Shown here: positions 10,140 through 18,646 of the stretch, piece by piece | How positions within the stretch are numbered: the stretch's first letter is position 1 | Layout: every line of letters starts with the position of its first letter | NCBI GenBank assembly: GCA_014695295.1 | Contig: JACJNY010000069.1 | Span: forward strand, 49,745-113,744 | From: Microcoleus sp. FACHB-61 | Lineage (GTDB): Bacteria > Cyanobacteriota > Cyanobacteriia > Cyanobacteriales > Microcoleaceae | Direction: 5' to 3' | Length of the DNA stretch: 64,000 bases | Made by a program: the position numbers and the translations under genes | Notes under the pieces: generated by a model | What the model was told of the DNA's origin: nothing | What the model saw: the letters and a program-made list of their open reading frames with translations, nothing else | Database searches by the model: none

Positions 10140-10380
10140 AATGTTGCGAAATATTACAAAGTCGTTTATATCAAAAAAAGGTTTACCAAATAATAAGCTT
10201 TTCAGGGCATTTTTTGTTACATATCTTTATGTTTTGCGGGTTTTATGAAAGATTGGGCAGCAGGTTAACGAAATCCCCAATTCCGCAGCAAGATGCTACC
10301 GTGCCGTTAATTTCTGTGGAAAACTTTGTCGAATCTGTGGAAAACCTCAGACTTGCCTGTGGAAACGCTGTGGAATGTTT
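10140..10380. other. AT-rich stretch plus four phased DnaA boxes (candidate origin)
   Basis: Four DnaA-box-like nonamers in the same direction: TGTGGAAAA at 10315 and 10336, TGTGGAAAC at 10358 and TGTGGAATG at 10369. The reverse complement TTTTCCACA is the box usually given for cyanobacteria. Start-to-start spacings of 21, 22 and 11 bp put all four on one face of the helix. To the left, about 10150-10250 is strongly AT-rich with A and T runs, as expected of an unwinding element. Isolated single boxes occur elsewhere in the window, but no other cluster. dnaN and dnaA are not in view. A DnaA titration or regulatory site is the alternative. Confidence 0.45.
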
Positions 10381-10512
10381 CGGGAAAAGTCAGGGAAAAA
10401 ATAAGAATTGCAAAGCGGAGTCATTGGTAATGGGTCATAGGTAATGGGTGATGGGTAATTGGTGTTTTCTTCCCGAATGCCTTCTTCCCTCAACGTCCAT
10501 CCGTAAAATCCG

Positions 10513-10767
10513 TTAAATCCCGATCGCCTGCTTCGTTGCCGAACTTCCCTCACCAGTGACTCTGCCGCTTTTTGGCGGATGGTTGCCAATTCTGCAGGCG
10601 GCATTTTGTCGAGATTGGCTAAGATCAAGCTCATGCGACCGATCAACTAAAGTTTGTCCCGGTGGCGCGCTAGGAAATCCCAGTAGGAAAGATTTATCAT
10701 CTGTGCGGTTGAAAGCAGCTTGGTTCTGCCAAAGTCGATCGCCTAATATCCAAACGCCAACAGTCAT
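10513..10767 (-). pseudogene. remnant of a photolyase-related (DPRP/cryptochrome-like) gene
   Basis: The frame opens with MTVGVWILGDRLWQNQAAF, the typical start of deoxyribodipyrimidine photolyase-related proteins. After about 45 codons the frame is lost. In a second minus frame, IGRMSLILANLDKMPPAELA followed by TIRQKAAESL looks like the C-terminal end of the same family. The order is right but several hundred residues are missing, so this looks like an internal deletion of a flavoprotein gene. The sequence then runs into dispersed-repeat DNA (FNGFYGWTLREEG). The family call is from memory of the motifs. Confidence 0.5.
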
Positions 10768-10863
10768 TTTAGTTGTTTCACCATAAAAGTTATCTTTTAC
10801 TTTTCATGAGGGCTGGTTGTCTATTCAGAAAACTTAATTGGCTGAAAAATCACAACTCTAAAC

Positions 10864-11523
10864 TCATGATTTCTCCGCTTCTGGCGAGAACGTACTCGAG
10901 CATAACATTGATTTCCAAAGATAGGGACACCGACCCGCAAATTTAAATTTTATGTCGGTGTATCCTTCAGATTTTAATAATTTTGTCAGCGTCTCTACTG
11001 AGAAAAATTTAATGTGACCGTTATCCCAAAGAACGGTAAAATGTTTATCTAGCTTGCCAGAAACAGCTAAAGCTAGGTTTTTAAAATAGCCGTGATAGGG
11101 TGTAGAAATAATTAGCCTTCCTCCCGGCTTGAGGCATTTTTTTGCAGCTTTTGCTAGTTCTTTAGGATAAAGCAAGTGTTCGATTACTTCAATGGCTAAG
11201 ACAACATCAAACGAGTGCAGCATATGGGTATCGGGGAGGTCGTAAAGATCTGCTTCGATAAACTGACACTCGGGGAAACTTTGACGGGAGATGGCAATTC
11301 CGGGTGCAGAAGTGTCAACGCCGACAACTTCGCAGCCGTGCTCTGCAATGACGTGACTGAGGCTGCCATTGCCGCAGCCGAGATCCAAAACTCGGAGTTT
11401 TGTCTTGCTAGCCTCCTGAAGTGTCCCCAGCAATTCTAAAAGGGGAGATACCAAATAAGAGTGATGAAATCTGGGACGGTTGTTTGTGTAATAATACGTA
11501 TAATTGCTAAAGTTTTTTTTCAT
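10864..11523 (-). CDS. class I SAM-dependent methyltransferase (UbiG-like)
   Basis: A 219-residue enzyme with motif I VLDLGCGNG at 45-53, the acidic motif II EVVGVDTSAPGI (about 65-76), and motif IV DVVLAIEVIEHLLYPKELA with LKPGGRLIISTP after it. The pattern matches the UbiG/COQ3 and sugar- or lipid-modifying methyltransferases; the acceptor cannot be deduced. There is no membrane segment. It has no operon partner: the upstream side is a 670-bp gap, the downstream side the photolyase relic. Confidence 0.85.
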   Translation of the reverse strand: MKKNFSNYTYYYTNNRPRFHHSYLVSPLLELLGTLQEASKTKLRVLDLGCGNGSLSHVIAEHGCEVVGVDTSAPGIAISRQSFPECQFIEADLYDLPDTHMLHSFDVVLAIEVIEHLLYPKELAKAAKKCLKPGGRLIISTPYHGYFKNLALAVSGKLDKHFTVLWDNGHIKFFSVETLTKLLKSEGYTDIKFKFAGRCPYLWKSMLCSSTFSPEAEKS

Positions 11524-12194
11524 CGATTAAGCTATGGAGATTATTGCCGAGACCGCAAATATACGGAGCGTGGGTGCACTTTTTGGGCCAGTGTTCGCCA
11601 CCTGAGGGTTGTCTAGAGTCGATCGGCAGCTCTATCGTCTCATTCTTTTTTTTTGACAGGCGAATTGTTGTCACCGAATCAATCGGATGTCAAAAGAAAT
11701 CTTTCACAGGGTAAAAAATCTCGAATCGCCCATTCCATCGCCCCTCTCAAAGAAGGCATTCGGAAAGAAAAAGTCCGATAGAGCAAGAATTCTCTCCGTA
11801 CACTAGCCGGATACTGAACTTTTTGCCTCTTCACTTCGGCCCAAGAGTGCATCCATGCGATTGTAGCTTCAAGCAACTGCGGTATGTCCACCCGAGGCTT
11901 TTTTGCAGCCGGAAAAATTGACCCCTGGGCGATCGGGTGCAAGTCGAGCCGAGAATGGAGAATGGAAGTGTGACGGAAATCACAGGCAGGTGCCACACAA
12001 ATTGCTGAGTATCTTTAAGTCCACACAGTTAGAATCGAGATTACTACAGTGGCTTCTATAATTGTGTTTAAATGTTGTTCGGAAGCTGTGTTGTCCCGTC
12101 AGCAGAGCACCCTAGACAGATTCGCGCTTTCGGTCTGGTTTATTTCACTTTAATGGTCGCTGTTGGGTGTCGCACCTTAATTTAGATATGTCCT
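11524..12194. other. intergenic region, no supported gene
   Basis: About 670 bp between divergent genes. A 105-codon minus frame at 11679-11996 has no family features and skewed composition, so I do not call it. The right end must contain the promoter of the sensor kinase. Confidence 0.4.
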
Positions 12195-14243
12195 ATGGTT
12201 AAGTTAGGTCAATCCTCCTTTCGCCGTATTTTACTGTCGCGGATTTTGTTGCTCAGCGTACCTGTTCTACTGGTGGGGGAGTATGTTACCTATCGCAAGG
12301 CACGCTCGACGCTTCTGGAAACTGCTCGTCAAAACTTGACAGAAAGTGCAGTCAGAAAAGCAGAAACTATTGAACAGTGGGCGAAATCGCTGAAGTCGAA
12401 TTTGATCGGCGCTTCGGAAAGCTCGATGTTGCAGTCTGTAAATCCGAAGGATTATCAAAAGTTTATCGCGCAATTAGGGCAGCGGTTGCCAGCGCAGGTT
12501 GATTGCTTGCAATTGACTAATTTAAAGACAAATCAAGTGATAGCAAGCACTTGCGGGCAGCAGCCGATTCAGTCGCTGCCGGCAAAATTTTGGCCGCCAG
12601 TACAGCAGCAGCAAACGCTGCTGGACGACAAGAGCGTTTACATCAGTCTGTCCTTACCTCAGCAGCTACAGGGGAAAGCAAACGACCAGAAGGTGGCTTT
12701 GGGTGATGAGGATTTTCCAGATGCGGGTAAAGAAGGCCGCGATAGCCAAGTGAGTTTGGTGTTGAGCGCTCCTGTTTACATTCGTCGGGGCAATAGCCTG
12801 CAGTTGAGTTATGCTTTGAGTTTGCAGTCGGCCCTGCCTGTGCAAACCAGCGCTCCCAAGGGTTCTCTAGCCGGCTATACGGTGGCGATCGACCAAGATG
12901 GGACGATTTTGGCGCACCCGAATATCAACCGCGTGGGTCGCAATATCGCCCAAGAGGCAGATGCCGATCGACTAAAAAGTATTGTCAGAAGGGCGATCGC
13001 CGGCGGACAAGCAGCTTTTCTGCACCTATTTTCCTTTGAAAGGAATGGTGTAGAGTTGCTAGCAGGATATGCCGCTATCCCGAGTCCTTCAACTAAACAG
13101 GAGAACAGCAAGTGGATTATTTTAGCTGTCTCTCGTTTAGATTACGCTCTGTCAGGTTTGGAAGAAATTCAGCAAGTTTTATTTAATTTAATTGTAGGTT
13201 TGGTTGCTGCTAGTATCATTGCGACTTTATATCTGTCTCGCGACTTGGCGCGTCCTGTGGAAAAACTGAGAGACTACGCGCTGAAAGTAGATACGGAAGC
13301 GCCGCAGGCAGTGCCGCAAAATTTCCAAATTAGGGAATTCAATCAACTATCAGAAGCACTCAACAGCATGGTGCAGCGGCTCAGATCCTGGGCAAGAGAA
13401 TTGGAAGTCGCAACCCAGGAAGCGCAAGTTGCCAATCAGTTAAAAAATGAATTTTTGGGCAATATTTCTCACGAATTGAGAACGCCGCTCAACGGGATTA
13501 TTGGTTTTATTCAAATTGTGCGGGACGGCTACTGCGATGACCGAGACGAAGAAATGGAATTTTTGCAGCGCGCCCACGACTCGTCAATGCAATTGCTAAA
13601 TATTATTAATGATATTTTGGATATTGCTAAAATAGAAGCCGGCACGTTCTCCATGATGTTAGAAGTAGTTGATATCACCCAGGTACTTGAAGACGCGATT
13701 GATTTGCAAGCACCTCAAATTGAGGAAAAAGGTTTGAAATTAAGTTTGCCAGAACCTCACGCTCCGATTATTGTTCATGCCGATCCGGAGAAGCTAAAAC
13801 AGGTGTTTTTGAACGTTTTGAGCAATGCCGTTAAGTTTACAGAGTCGGGGAGCATTAGTATATCTGTGCGGCTAGAATCGAGGAAGAATTCTGGTAGTTT
13901 TAACGGCAGTGCGGAAAGTACGACGGGTCCCAGCGGTCAAAGCGATTGGGTAGTGGTGGCAATTAAAGATACGGGAATTGGTATCGATCCCGAGCACCAG
14001 CAGAAATTGTTTCAACCTTTTGTGATGGCTGATGGTTCTACAACTCGCAGGTTTGGCGGTAACGGTTTGGGCTTGGCTATCTCCCGAAGGATAATGGAAT
14101 CTATGATCGGAAGCATTACCCTGCACAGCGCGGGTGTGAATCAAGGTACTACGGTGATGATTTCTTTGCCTGTCAATCAGCAGTCAAGTTTTTATTTTCA
14201 CAGCCAGGACTTAGTAACGGAAAAGGGAAATTTGAAAAGTTGA
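12195..14243 (+). CDS. membrane sensor histidine kinase with extracytoplasmic sensor domain
   Basis: A 682-residue kinase. A transmembrane helix near 12-30 and a second near 328-348 bracket a periplasmic double-CACHE-like domain (GYTVAIDQDGTILAHPN is its typical end). HAMP (about 348-400), then HisKA with phospho-acceptor His426 in NISHELRTPLNG, then HATPase with N box KLKQVFLNVLSNAVKFT, G1 KDTGIGID and G2 FGGNGLGLAIS. It has no receiver domain and no adjacent response regulator, so the partner is unknown. It probably senses a small molecule outside the membrane. Confidence 0.92.
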   Translation: MVKLGQSSFRRILLSRILLLSVPVLLVGEYVTYRKARSTLLETARQNLTESAVRKAETIEQWAKSLKSNLIGASESSMLQSVNPKDYQKFIAQLGQRLPAQVDCLQLTNLKTNQVIASTCGQQPIQSLPAKFWPPVQQQQTLLDDKSVYISLSLPQQLQGKANDQKVALGDEDFPDAGKEGRDSQVSLVLSAPVYIRRGNSLQLSYALSLQSALPVQTSAPKGSLAGYTVAIDQDGTILAHPNINRVGRNIAQEADADRLKSIVRRAIAGGQAAFLHLFSFERNGVELLAGYAAIPSPSTKQENSKWIILAVSRLDYALSGLEEIQQVLFNLIVGLVAASIIATLYLSRDLARPVEKLRDYALKVDTEAPQAVPQNFQIREFNQLSEALNSMVQRLRSWARELEVATQEAQVANQLKNEFLGNISHELRTPLNGIIGFIQIVRDGYCDDRDEEMEFLQRAHDSSMQLLNIINDILDIAKIEAGTFSMMLEVVDITQVLEDAIDLQAPQIEEKGLKLSLPEPHAPIIVHADPEKLKQVFLNVLSNAVKFTESGSISISVRLESRKNSGSFNGSAESTTGPSGQSDWVVVAIKDTGIGIDPEHQQKLFQPFVMADGSTTRRFGGNGLGLAISRRIMESMIGSITLHSAGVNQGTTVMISLPVNQQSSFYFHSQDLVTEKGNLKS

Positions 14244-14257
14244 TGAGTGATTTCCCC

Positions 14258-14290
14258 AATCTAAAATCTAAAATCTAAAATCTAAAATGG
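14258..14290. repeat. AATCTAA heptamer tandem repeat between convergent genes
   Basis: Four to five copies of a 7-bp unit (AATCTAA/TTTTAGA on the other strand), ending ATGGTATTAG. The same motif with the same ATGGTATTAG end lies at 44369-44400. Here it supplies the last codons and the stop of the minus-strand oxidoreductase gene. Confidence 0.8.
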
Positions 14291-15433
14291 TATTAGGGGC
14301 TGTCCGCCGAGTTCGAGGGATTTGCTCAAAGTGCTGAGAATGCGGATTAATTCGACAGAGGCCGAGCCGGAAGAGGTAGGACAGGGGGTATTAGTTTGCA
14401 CGCAGTTGAGGAAGCGATCGCACACTCGCCGCAGCGGTTCTGCCGATTCTAAATTCAACACTTCGCGGTGTCTGAGGCCCGTTGGCTGCGGTGCGATCGC
14501 ACTGTCAAAAGAGTTATTCTCTTCGCCCCCGCAATCTGAATTGCCCCGCTGCACAATCAGGGGAGTTTCTGGCGACATTTCATCAAAAATCAAGGTTCCC
14601 AAACTGCCAACAACTGTTAAACGCCGTTGTTTGTCGGGATTTAGCCAGCACAGGTGAATAAATGCTTGAAATCCGTCGGGATAAGTGAGCGTTACCCAAA
14701 CTAAATCTGCTAGTCCTTCTGCAGGATTAACAGTCAGCATTGAAGGAGCAAATTGATTTGCTATTTCTGTTGCTTCTTTATTTATTCCTTCTTCCCTCTC
14801 CCTTCTTCCCTCTTCCTTCTTCCTTCTTCCTTCTTCCTTAGGAAATACAGTGCCGATCGCCCTTACTTCAATTGGCGTTTGTTCCAGCCAAGTATTGAAA
14901 ATAGCTATATCGTGAACGGCCAAGTCCCAAAGGGCATCAACGTCGTGCCGCACCGGTTCAAAATGGGTGCGCTGGGCGTAACCGTAGCGCAATTTTCCGA
15001 GTTGATGCTGTTGAATAATTCTTTTGCCTCGATCGACTGCTGGATGAAATAGATAAGTGTGGTCAACGAAGAGTTGCCGCTGCTGTTTTTCAGCTAATTG
15101 ACAGAGTTCTATTGCTTCAGTGAGGTTGAGAGCGAGGGGTTTTTCTGCTAAGACGTGGTAGCCTTGTTGCAAGGCTGCTGCTGCCAGGATGTAGTGTGTG
15201 GAAGCTGGAGTGGCGATCGCCACAGCTTCGAGTCCCGGCAATGCTTGCACTTGAGACCAATCGGTAGCTAGAATCACCGAGGCATCGAGATTAAACTGTT
15301 TTTGGACGGCCGCCAATGAATCTCGATTCGGGTCTACCACCGCTAAAACTTCGCTGTTGGGATGTTTGAGAAAGTTGCGAATTAGGTTAACTCCCCAGCG
15401 GCCCGCACCCAATACAGCTATTCCGATTTTCAT
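14282..15433 (-). CDS. Gfo/Idh/MocA family NAD(P)-dependent oxidoreductase
   Basis: A 383-residue dehydrogenase. The Rossmann motif GAGRWG lies at residues 9-14, EKPLA (the substrate/cofactor Lys) near 100, and the C-terminal alpha/beta domain contains DLAVHDIAIFNTWLE. Such enzymes oxidise or reduce sugars, inositols or nucleotide sugars; the substrate is unknown. Two oddities: residues about 200-222 are a purine-repeat insertion (KEEGRRKKEEGRREREEG), encoded by the GAAGAAGG repeat also found between genes, and the last four codons plus stop (LIPF) come from a heptamer repeat. The domain still reads through. Confidence 0.87.
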   Translation of the reverse strand: MKIGIAVLGAGRWGVNLIRNFLKHPNSEVLAVVDPNRDSLAAVQKQFNLDASVILATDWSQVQALPGLEAVAIATPASTHYILAAAALQQGYHVLAEKPLALNLTEAIELCQLAEKQQRQLFVDHTYLFHPAVDRGKRIIQQHQLGKLRYGYAQRTHFEPVRHDVDALWDLAVHDIAIFNTWLEQTPIEVRAIGTVFPKEEGRRKKEEGRREREEGINKEATEIANQFAPSMLTVNPAEGLADLVWVTLTYPDGFQAFIHLCWLNPDKQRRLTVVGSLGTLIFDEMSPETPLIVQRGNSDCGGEENNSFDSAIAPQPTGLRHREVLNLESAEPLRRVCDRFLNCVQTNTPCPTSSGSASVELIRILSTLSKSLELGGQPLIPF

Positions 15434-15551
15434 TAATTATAATTTCAAAAATCGCACAGCAATTATAGCATATTCGTAATTTTTTAGTGCTTTTTAACAC
15501 TAAAAAATCCAAGTTCCCCACGAGCAATCAGCAATCAGCAACTATCAATTA

Positions 15552-16262
15552 TCAATTACCAACTAATTTATTGAAAGCTGCCTGAGCCGCTGCTTGTTCG
15601 GCAGCTTTGATCGATCGACCTTTCCCCTCTGCTACCAACTCTCCCTGAATGAGAACTTCTGCGGTAAAACGATCCTCTCCGCCCTGCACAGTCCCGGTTT
15701 CTTGCACGCTATATTTGGGCAAAGTTTTGTATTTGCCTTGAGTCAACTCTTGGAGAGCAGCTTTGTAATTTTGGCGGGCCGGGTCGCTGCGGATTTCCGC
15801 CGCTAGGCGCTGAAAGTGAGAATCTAGCCAAGGGCGAATTAATTCTAACGTTTGGGTACTCAAATAAAGCGCAGCCAGTAACGCTTCCAAAGCATCGGCC
15901 AGCCGGGGTTCAGCGCCTGTTTTGTCCGAGGCTGCGCTGGTGGAAACAATTAAATATCGATCGAACCCGTAACTTTCAGCGATTTTAGCAAGAATGCGAT
16001 CGCTCACCAAGATCGATCGAATAGCAGCAAATTCCCCCACTGTACAGTCGGGATAAATCTCAAACAACAATTCCGACGCCGCCAGCCGCACAACTGCATC
16101 CCCGACAAACTCTAGTTGCTCGTAATTTGCCTTAGCTGACGCGCTCGCATGAGTCAAAGCTAAATCGAGGAGATGCCATTTTATCGAAGCATTTTTCGGC
16201 ACTCCCAATTTTTGAATTAATGTTTCAAGTTGCTTTTGGCGACCCGGATAAATCAGATTCAT
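15552..16262 (-). CDS. rnc: ribonuclease III
   Basis: A 236-residue double-strand-specific endoribonuclease for rRNA and mRNA processing. The signature NYEQLEFVGDAVVRLAASEL (canonical ERLEFLGDAVL) lies near 53-72, the second catalytic region ADALEALLAALYL near 123-135, and a double-stranded-RNA-binding domain fills about 165-235 (GKGRSIKAAEQAAAQAAF). I chose the ATG at 16262 (MNLIYPGRQKQ) over an upstream ATG at 16310, because the added residues (LLPPSFFLLPSSF) come from a GAAGAAGG repeat. Cyanobacteria often hold two or three RNase III-type genes. Confidence 0.9.
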   Translation of the reverse strand: MNLIYPGRQKQLETLIQKLGVPKNASIKWHLLDLALTHASASAKANYEQLEFVGDAVVRLAASELLFEIYPDCTVGEFAAIRSILVSDRILAKIAESYGFDRYLIVSTSAASDKTGAEPRLADALEALLAALYLSTQTLELIRPWLDSHFQRLAAEIRSDPARQNYKAALQELTQGKYKTLPKYSVQETGTVQGGEDRFTAEVLIQGELVAEGKGRSIKAAEQAAAQAAFNKLVGN

Positions 16263-16621
16263 ACAGCAGAAAGAAGAAGGAAGAAGGAAGAAGGAAGGAG
16301 GAAGAAGCAATCGACCGCATCGGTTTGTGCAATTAAGAACGTCCTCACTCTCAGGGTGGTTGCTATATTAATAAAAAGCTGTACCTGGAAAAACTAAATA
16401 TTCCTTATGGTGCTTGTGGTCAGCTCTCTCAAGGTGGTCAAGAAGTGCCTCAAGCGCTGGAAATCTCTGCTTAGGGCGATCGATAAATCTTCTTCATTTG
16501 ATAGACGATTAGCAATAAATAACATCTCAAGAATAAAGCTCAACGGTTACGATGACGCAAACACGTTGACTGCACCTTGACAGACCTGCCCATAAGAACT
16601 TTACCGAAAATTGAGGGGGGG
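16263..16621. other. intergenic region with repeats, between rnc and rnpB
   Basis: Starts with a GAAGAAGG purine tract (16265-16305), then the second 40-bp dispersed repeat, then unremarkable DNA up to the 3' end of rnpB. No gene is supported. Confidence 0.55.
16329..16367. repeat. 40-bp dispersed repeat, copy 2
   Basis: Begins GCAATTAAGAACGTC and ends GTGGTTGCTATA, differing from copy 1 at 7323 by a few substitutions and one base of length. Confidence 0.75.
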
Positions 16622-17060
16622 AAAAAGTCGGACATAAGCCGGGTTCTGTTCTCTCAACTGCAAGCAGTTTTCGAGGGCAGTTATCTATCTGGGACGCCTG
16701 TTACCAGACGCCTCAAGCGGTACCAAAAAACAGAACTGGTAAAAAACCAACCATAGTCCCTCCGACCTTGCTCCCAACTGGGGTTTACCGAGCCAGCACC
16801 TCTCGATGCTGCTGGTGCGCTCTTACCGCACCTTTGCACCCTTACCCCCTAACACTTTGGGATTTTCGATGCTCGATTTTTGATGCAATCTCAAATCTCA
16901 AATCTCAAATCTCAAATCGGGGGGCGGTATCTTTCTGTGGCACTATCCTCACGATCGCTCGCACTGGGCGTTACCCAGCAAGTTTGGTTTTTCGGGAGCC
17001 CGGACTTTCCTCAGACAAGCTTCCGCTAATCCGCAACCGCCTGCGCCTACTTTTTCCCCA
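16622..17060 (-). ncRNA. rnpB: RNase P RNA, catalytic subunit
   Basis: Read on the minus strand the gene starts near GCAGGCGGTTGCGGATTAGC, followed by GGAAGCTTGTCTGAGGAAAG and TCCGGGCTCCC. It carries the conserved CAGATAGATAACTGCC and ends ACAGAACCCGGCTTATGTCC near 16630, as in other cyanobacterial rnpB. The RNA matures tRNA 5' ends. Between the P11 side and GGGGGTAAGGGTGCAAAGGT lies a 7-bp tandem repeat (16887-16918). Ends are placed by homology and may be off by about 10 bases. The protein partner rnpA is not here. Confidence 0.93.
16887..16918. repeat. AATCTCA heptamer repeat inside rnpB
   Basis: Four exact copies of AATCTCA plus AATC. It falls in the variable arm of the RNase P RNA (P12 region). 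Short tandemly repeated sequences in this position have been described in heterocystous cyanobacteria. The same heptamer recurs at 17347-17372 next to corA. Confidence 0.85.
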
Positions 17061-17378
17061 GATTTATTGTACGCGATCGTTCGTCAATCAATTTGGGATT
17101 TTAGATTTACGATTTTAACTTGTCGCCCACCTAATTTTGACATTTGTGTTTATTCAAACTCTTGTGCGGTGGCAGGAAAGCCCGCCCAACAATTAAATTG
17201 CCATGCAAATCCCCTTCAATTTACTTACGGATGAATCGGGAGGGTGAAAAATTTTGGATTTATGATGCAAGGATTTATGACAAGGCTTCAACTAGGGGCA
17301 GGAAACCTTTTTCCATAACAGGATTTTGAATCATGCACTCCTCAATCCAAAATCTCAAATCTCAAATCTTAAATCCGG
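17061..17378. other. intergenic region with heptamer repeats
   Basis: About 320 bp between the 5' end of rnpB and the 3' end of corA. It ends with AATCTCA-type heptamers (17347-17372). The rnpB promoter should lie within the first 60 bp. Short open frames look spurious. Confidence 0.5.
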
Positions 17379-18563
17379 TTACTTTAGTGAGTCATCTTTC
17401 ACGGTAGAAAAATTATCAAACCAGCCGCGCCGCCAGAAAAAGTAAACTAAAGCCGAGGCGATCGCTAGCATAATCGCCCAACAAAGCGGATAGCCAAAAT
17501 ACCAATTCAGTTCCGGCATATTCCAAGGCGATTTCTCTGTATTGAAATTCATCCCGTATACTCCCGCCACAAAAGTTAGAGGAATAAAGATACTAGAAAT
17601 CACCGTCAGCAATTTCATGATCTCATTCATTTTATTACCAACCGAAGACAAGTAAACATCCATCAAACCCGAAGACAACTCTCGATAGGTTTCTACCATA
17701 TCCATCACCTGCACCGTGTGATCGTAACAGTCGCGCAGGTAAATTCGCACCTCTGGACTAATCAAATCACTGCTATCTCGAATCAAAACATTAATTGCAT
17801 CCCGCTGCGGCCAAATGGCGCGGCGTAGCGTCAGCAGTTCTCGCCGGATTTTATATATTTTTTCCAGGGTTTTGCGGGTGGGGTTAAGCACCACTTCATC
17901 CTCTAGTTCTTCAATGCGCTCTCCGTAAACTTCTAATACAGGGAAAAATCCATCTATAATCGCATCTAACAGAGTATAAGCCAGATAATCTGCTCCGTGC
18001 TTGCGAATAGTTCCTTGGCCTTTACGAATGCGATCGCGCACGGGGCCAAAACAATCATAGTCGGGTTCTTCCTGAACAGTTAGCAGGTAATGTTTACCCA
18101 AAATCAAACTTACTTGTTCTTTATGAAAAGTCTCTAATTCTGGATGCAGCATCACCATCCCAGCAATGATTAAAATGTGTTCTTCATAGTCTACAACTTT
18201 TGGTCGCTGGGGAACATTAACTACATCTTCCTGAGCCATTACGTGCAAATTAAACACTTCGCCCATTTGGCGCCAAGTTTCTTTGTTTCCTAATCCCAAC
18301 ATATCAACCCAAGAAACAGATGCTGTATCTAAATACCCAGCAGCTTCTAGAGGATTTGCCAAGTTGGCGCGAGTAGCTCCTGTCTCGCAATAGTCAATTA
18401 ATACAATCTCCGGAGGCGGCGCATCCGGTTCTAAGTCGAGAGTTCCCGGCGGAGCCCCCTGATCGTCATAAAAATAGTCAACGTAGGAATCATCATCATC
18501 ATCATCATCATCTTTAGTTGGCTTTGCAACTGCACTAGAAGTATGTATGCTTTTGTATACCAT
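17379..18563 (-). CDS. corA: CorA-family Mg2+/Co2+ channel
   Basis: A 394-residue inner-membrane metal channel. The hallmark GMN sits in FVAGVYGMNFN after TM1 (SSIFIPLTFVAGVYGM, about 335-352), followed by TM2 (WAIMLAIASALVYFF) and a basic tail. The large N-terminal cytoplasmic funnel includes YLAYTLLDAIIDGFFPVLE and EKIYKIRRELLTLRR. The N-terminus has an unusual stretch of eight Asp (residues 18-25), encoded by a GAT repeat, that could bind cations or simply be a slippage product. Pentamers take up Mg2+ down the potential. Confidence 0.93.
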   Translation of the reverse strand: MVYKSIHTSSAVAKPTKDDDDDDDDSYVDYFYDDQGAPPGTLDLEPDAPPPEIVLIDYCETGATRANLANPLEAAGYLDTASVSWVDMLGLGNKETWRQMGEVFNLHVMAQEDVVNVPQRPKVVDYEEHILIIAGMVMLHPELETFHKEQVSLILGKHYLLTVQEEPDYDCFGPVRDRIRKGQGTIRKHGADYLAYTLLDAIIDGFFPVLEVYGERIEELEDEVVLNPTRKTLEKIYKIRRELLTLRRAIWPQRDAINVLIRDSSDLISPEVRIYLRDCYDHTVQVMDMVETYRELSSGLMDVYLSSVGNKMNEIMKLLTVISSIFIPLTFVAGVYGMNFNTEKSPWNMPELNWYFGYPLCWAIMLAIASALVYFFWRRGWFDNFSTVKDDSLK

Positions 18564-18646
18564 GCTAATATTCCTGACTTTTAGAACCTGTAATTAGATT
18601 ATCACTTTTCTCGTCCAACAACCAATTACTAATTACTAATTATTAA

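Noticed and set aside
11679..11996. 105-codon minus-strand frame in a gap
   Set aside because: No motif, odd composition, no ribosome-binding site; kept as intergenic.
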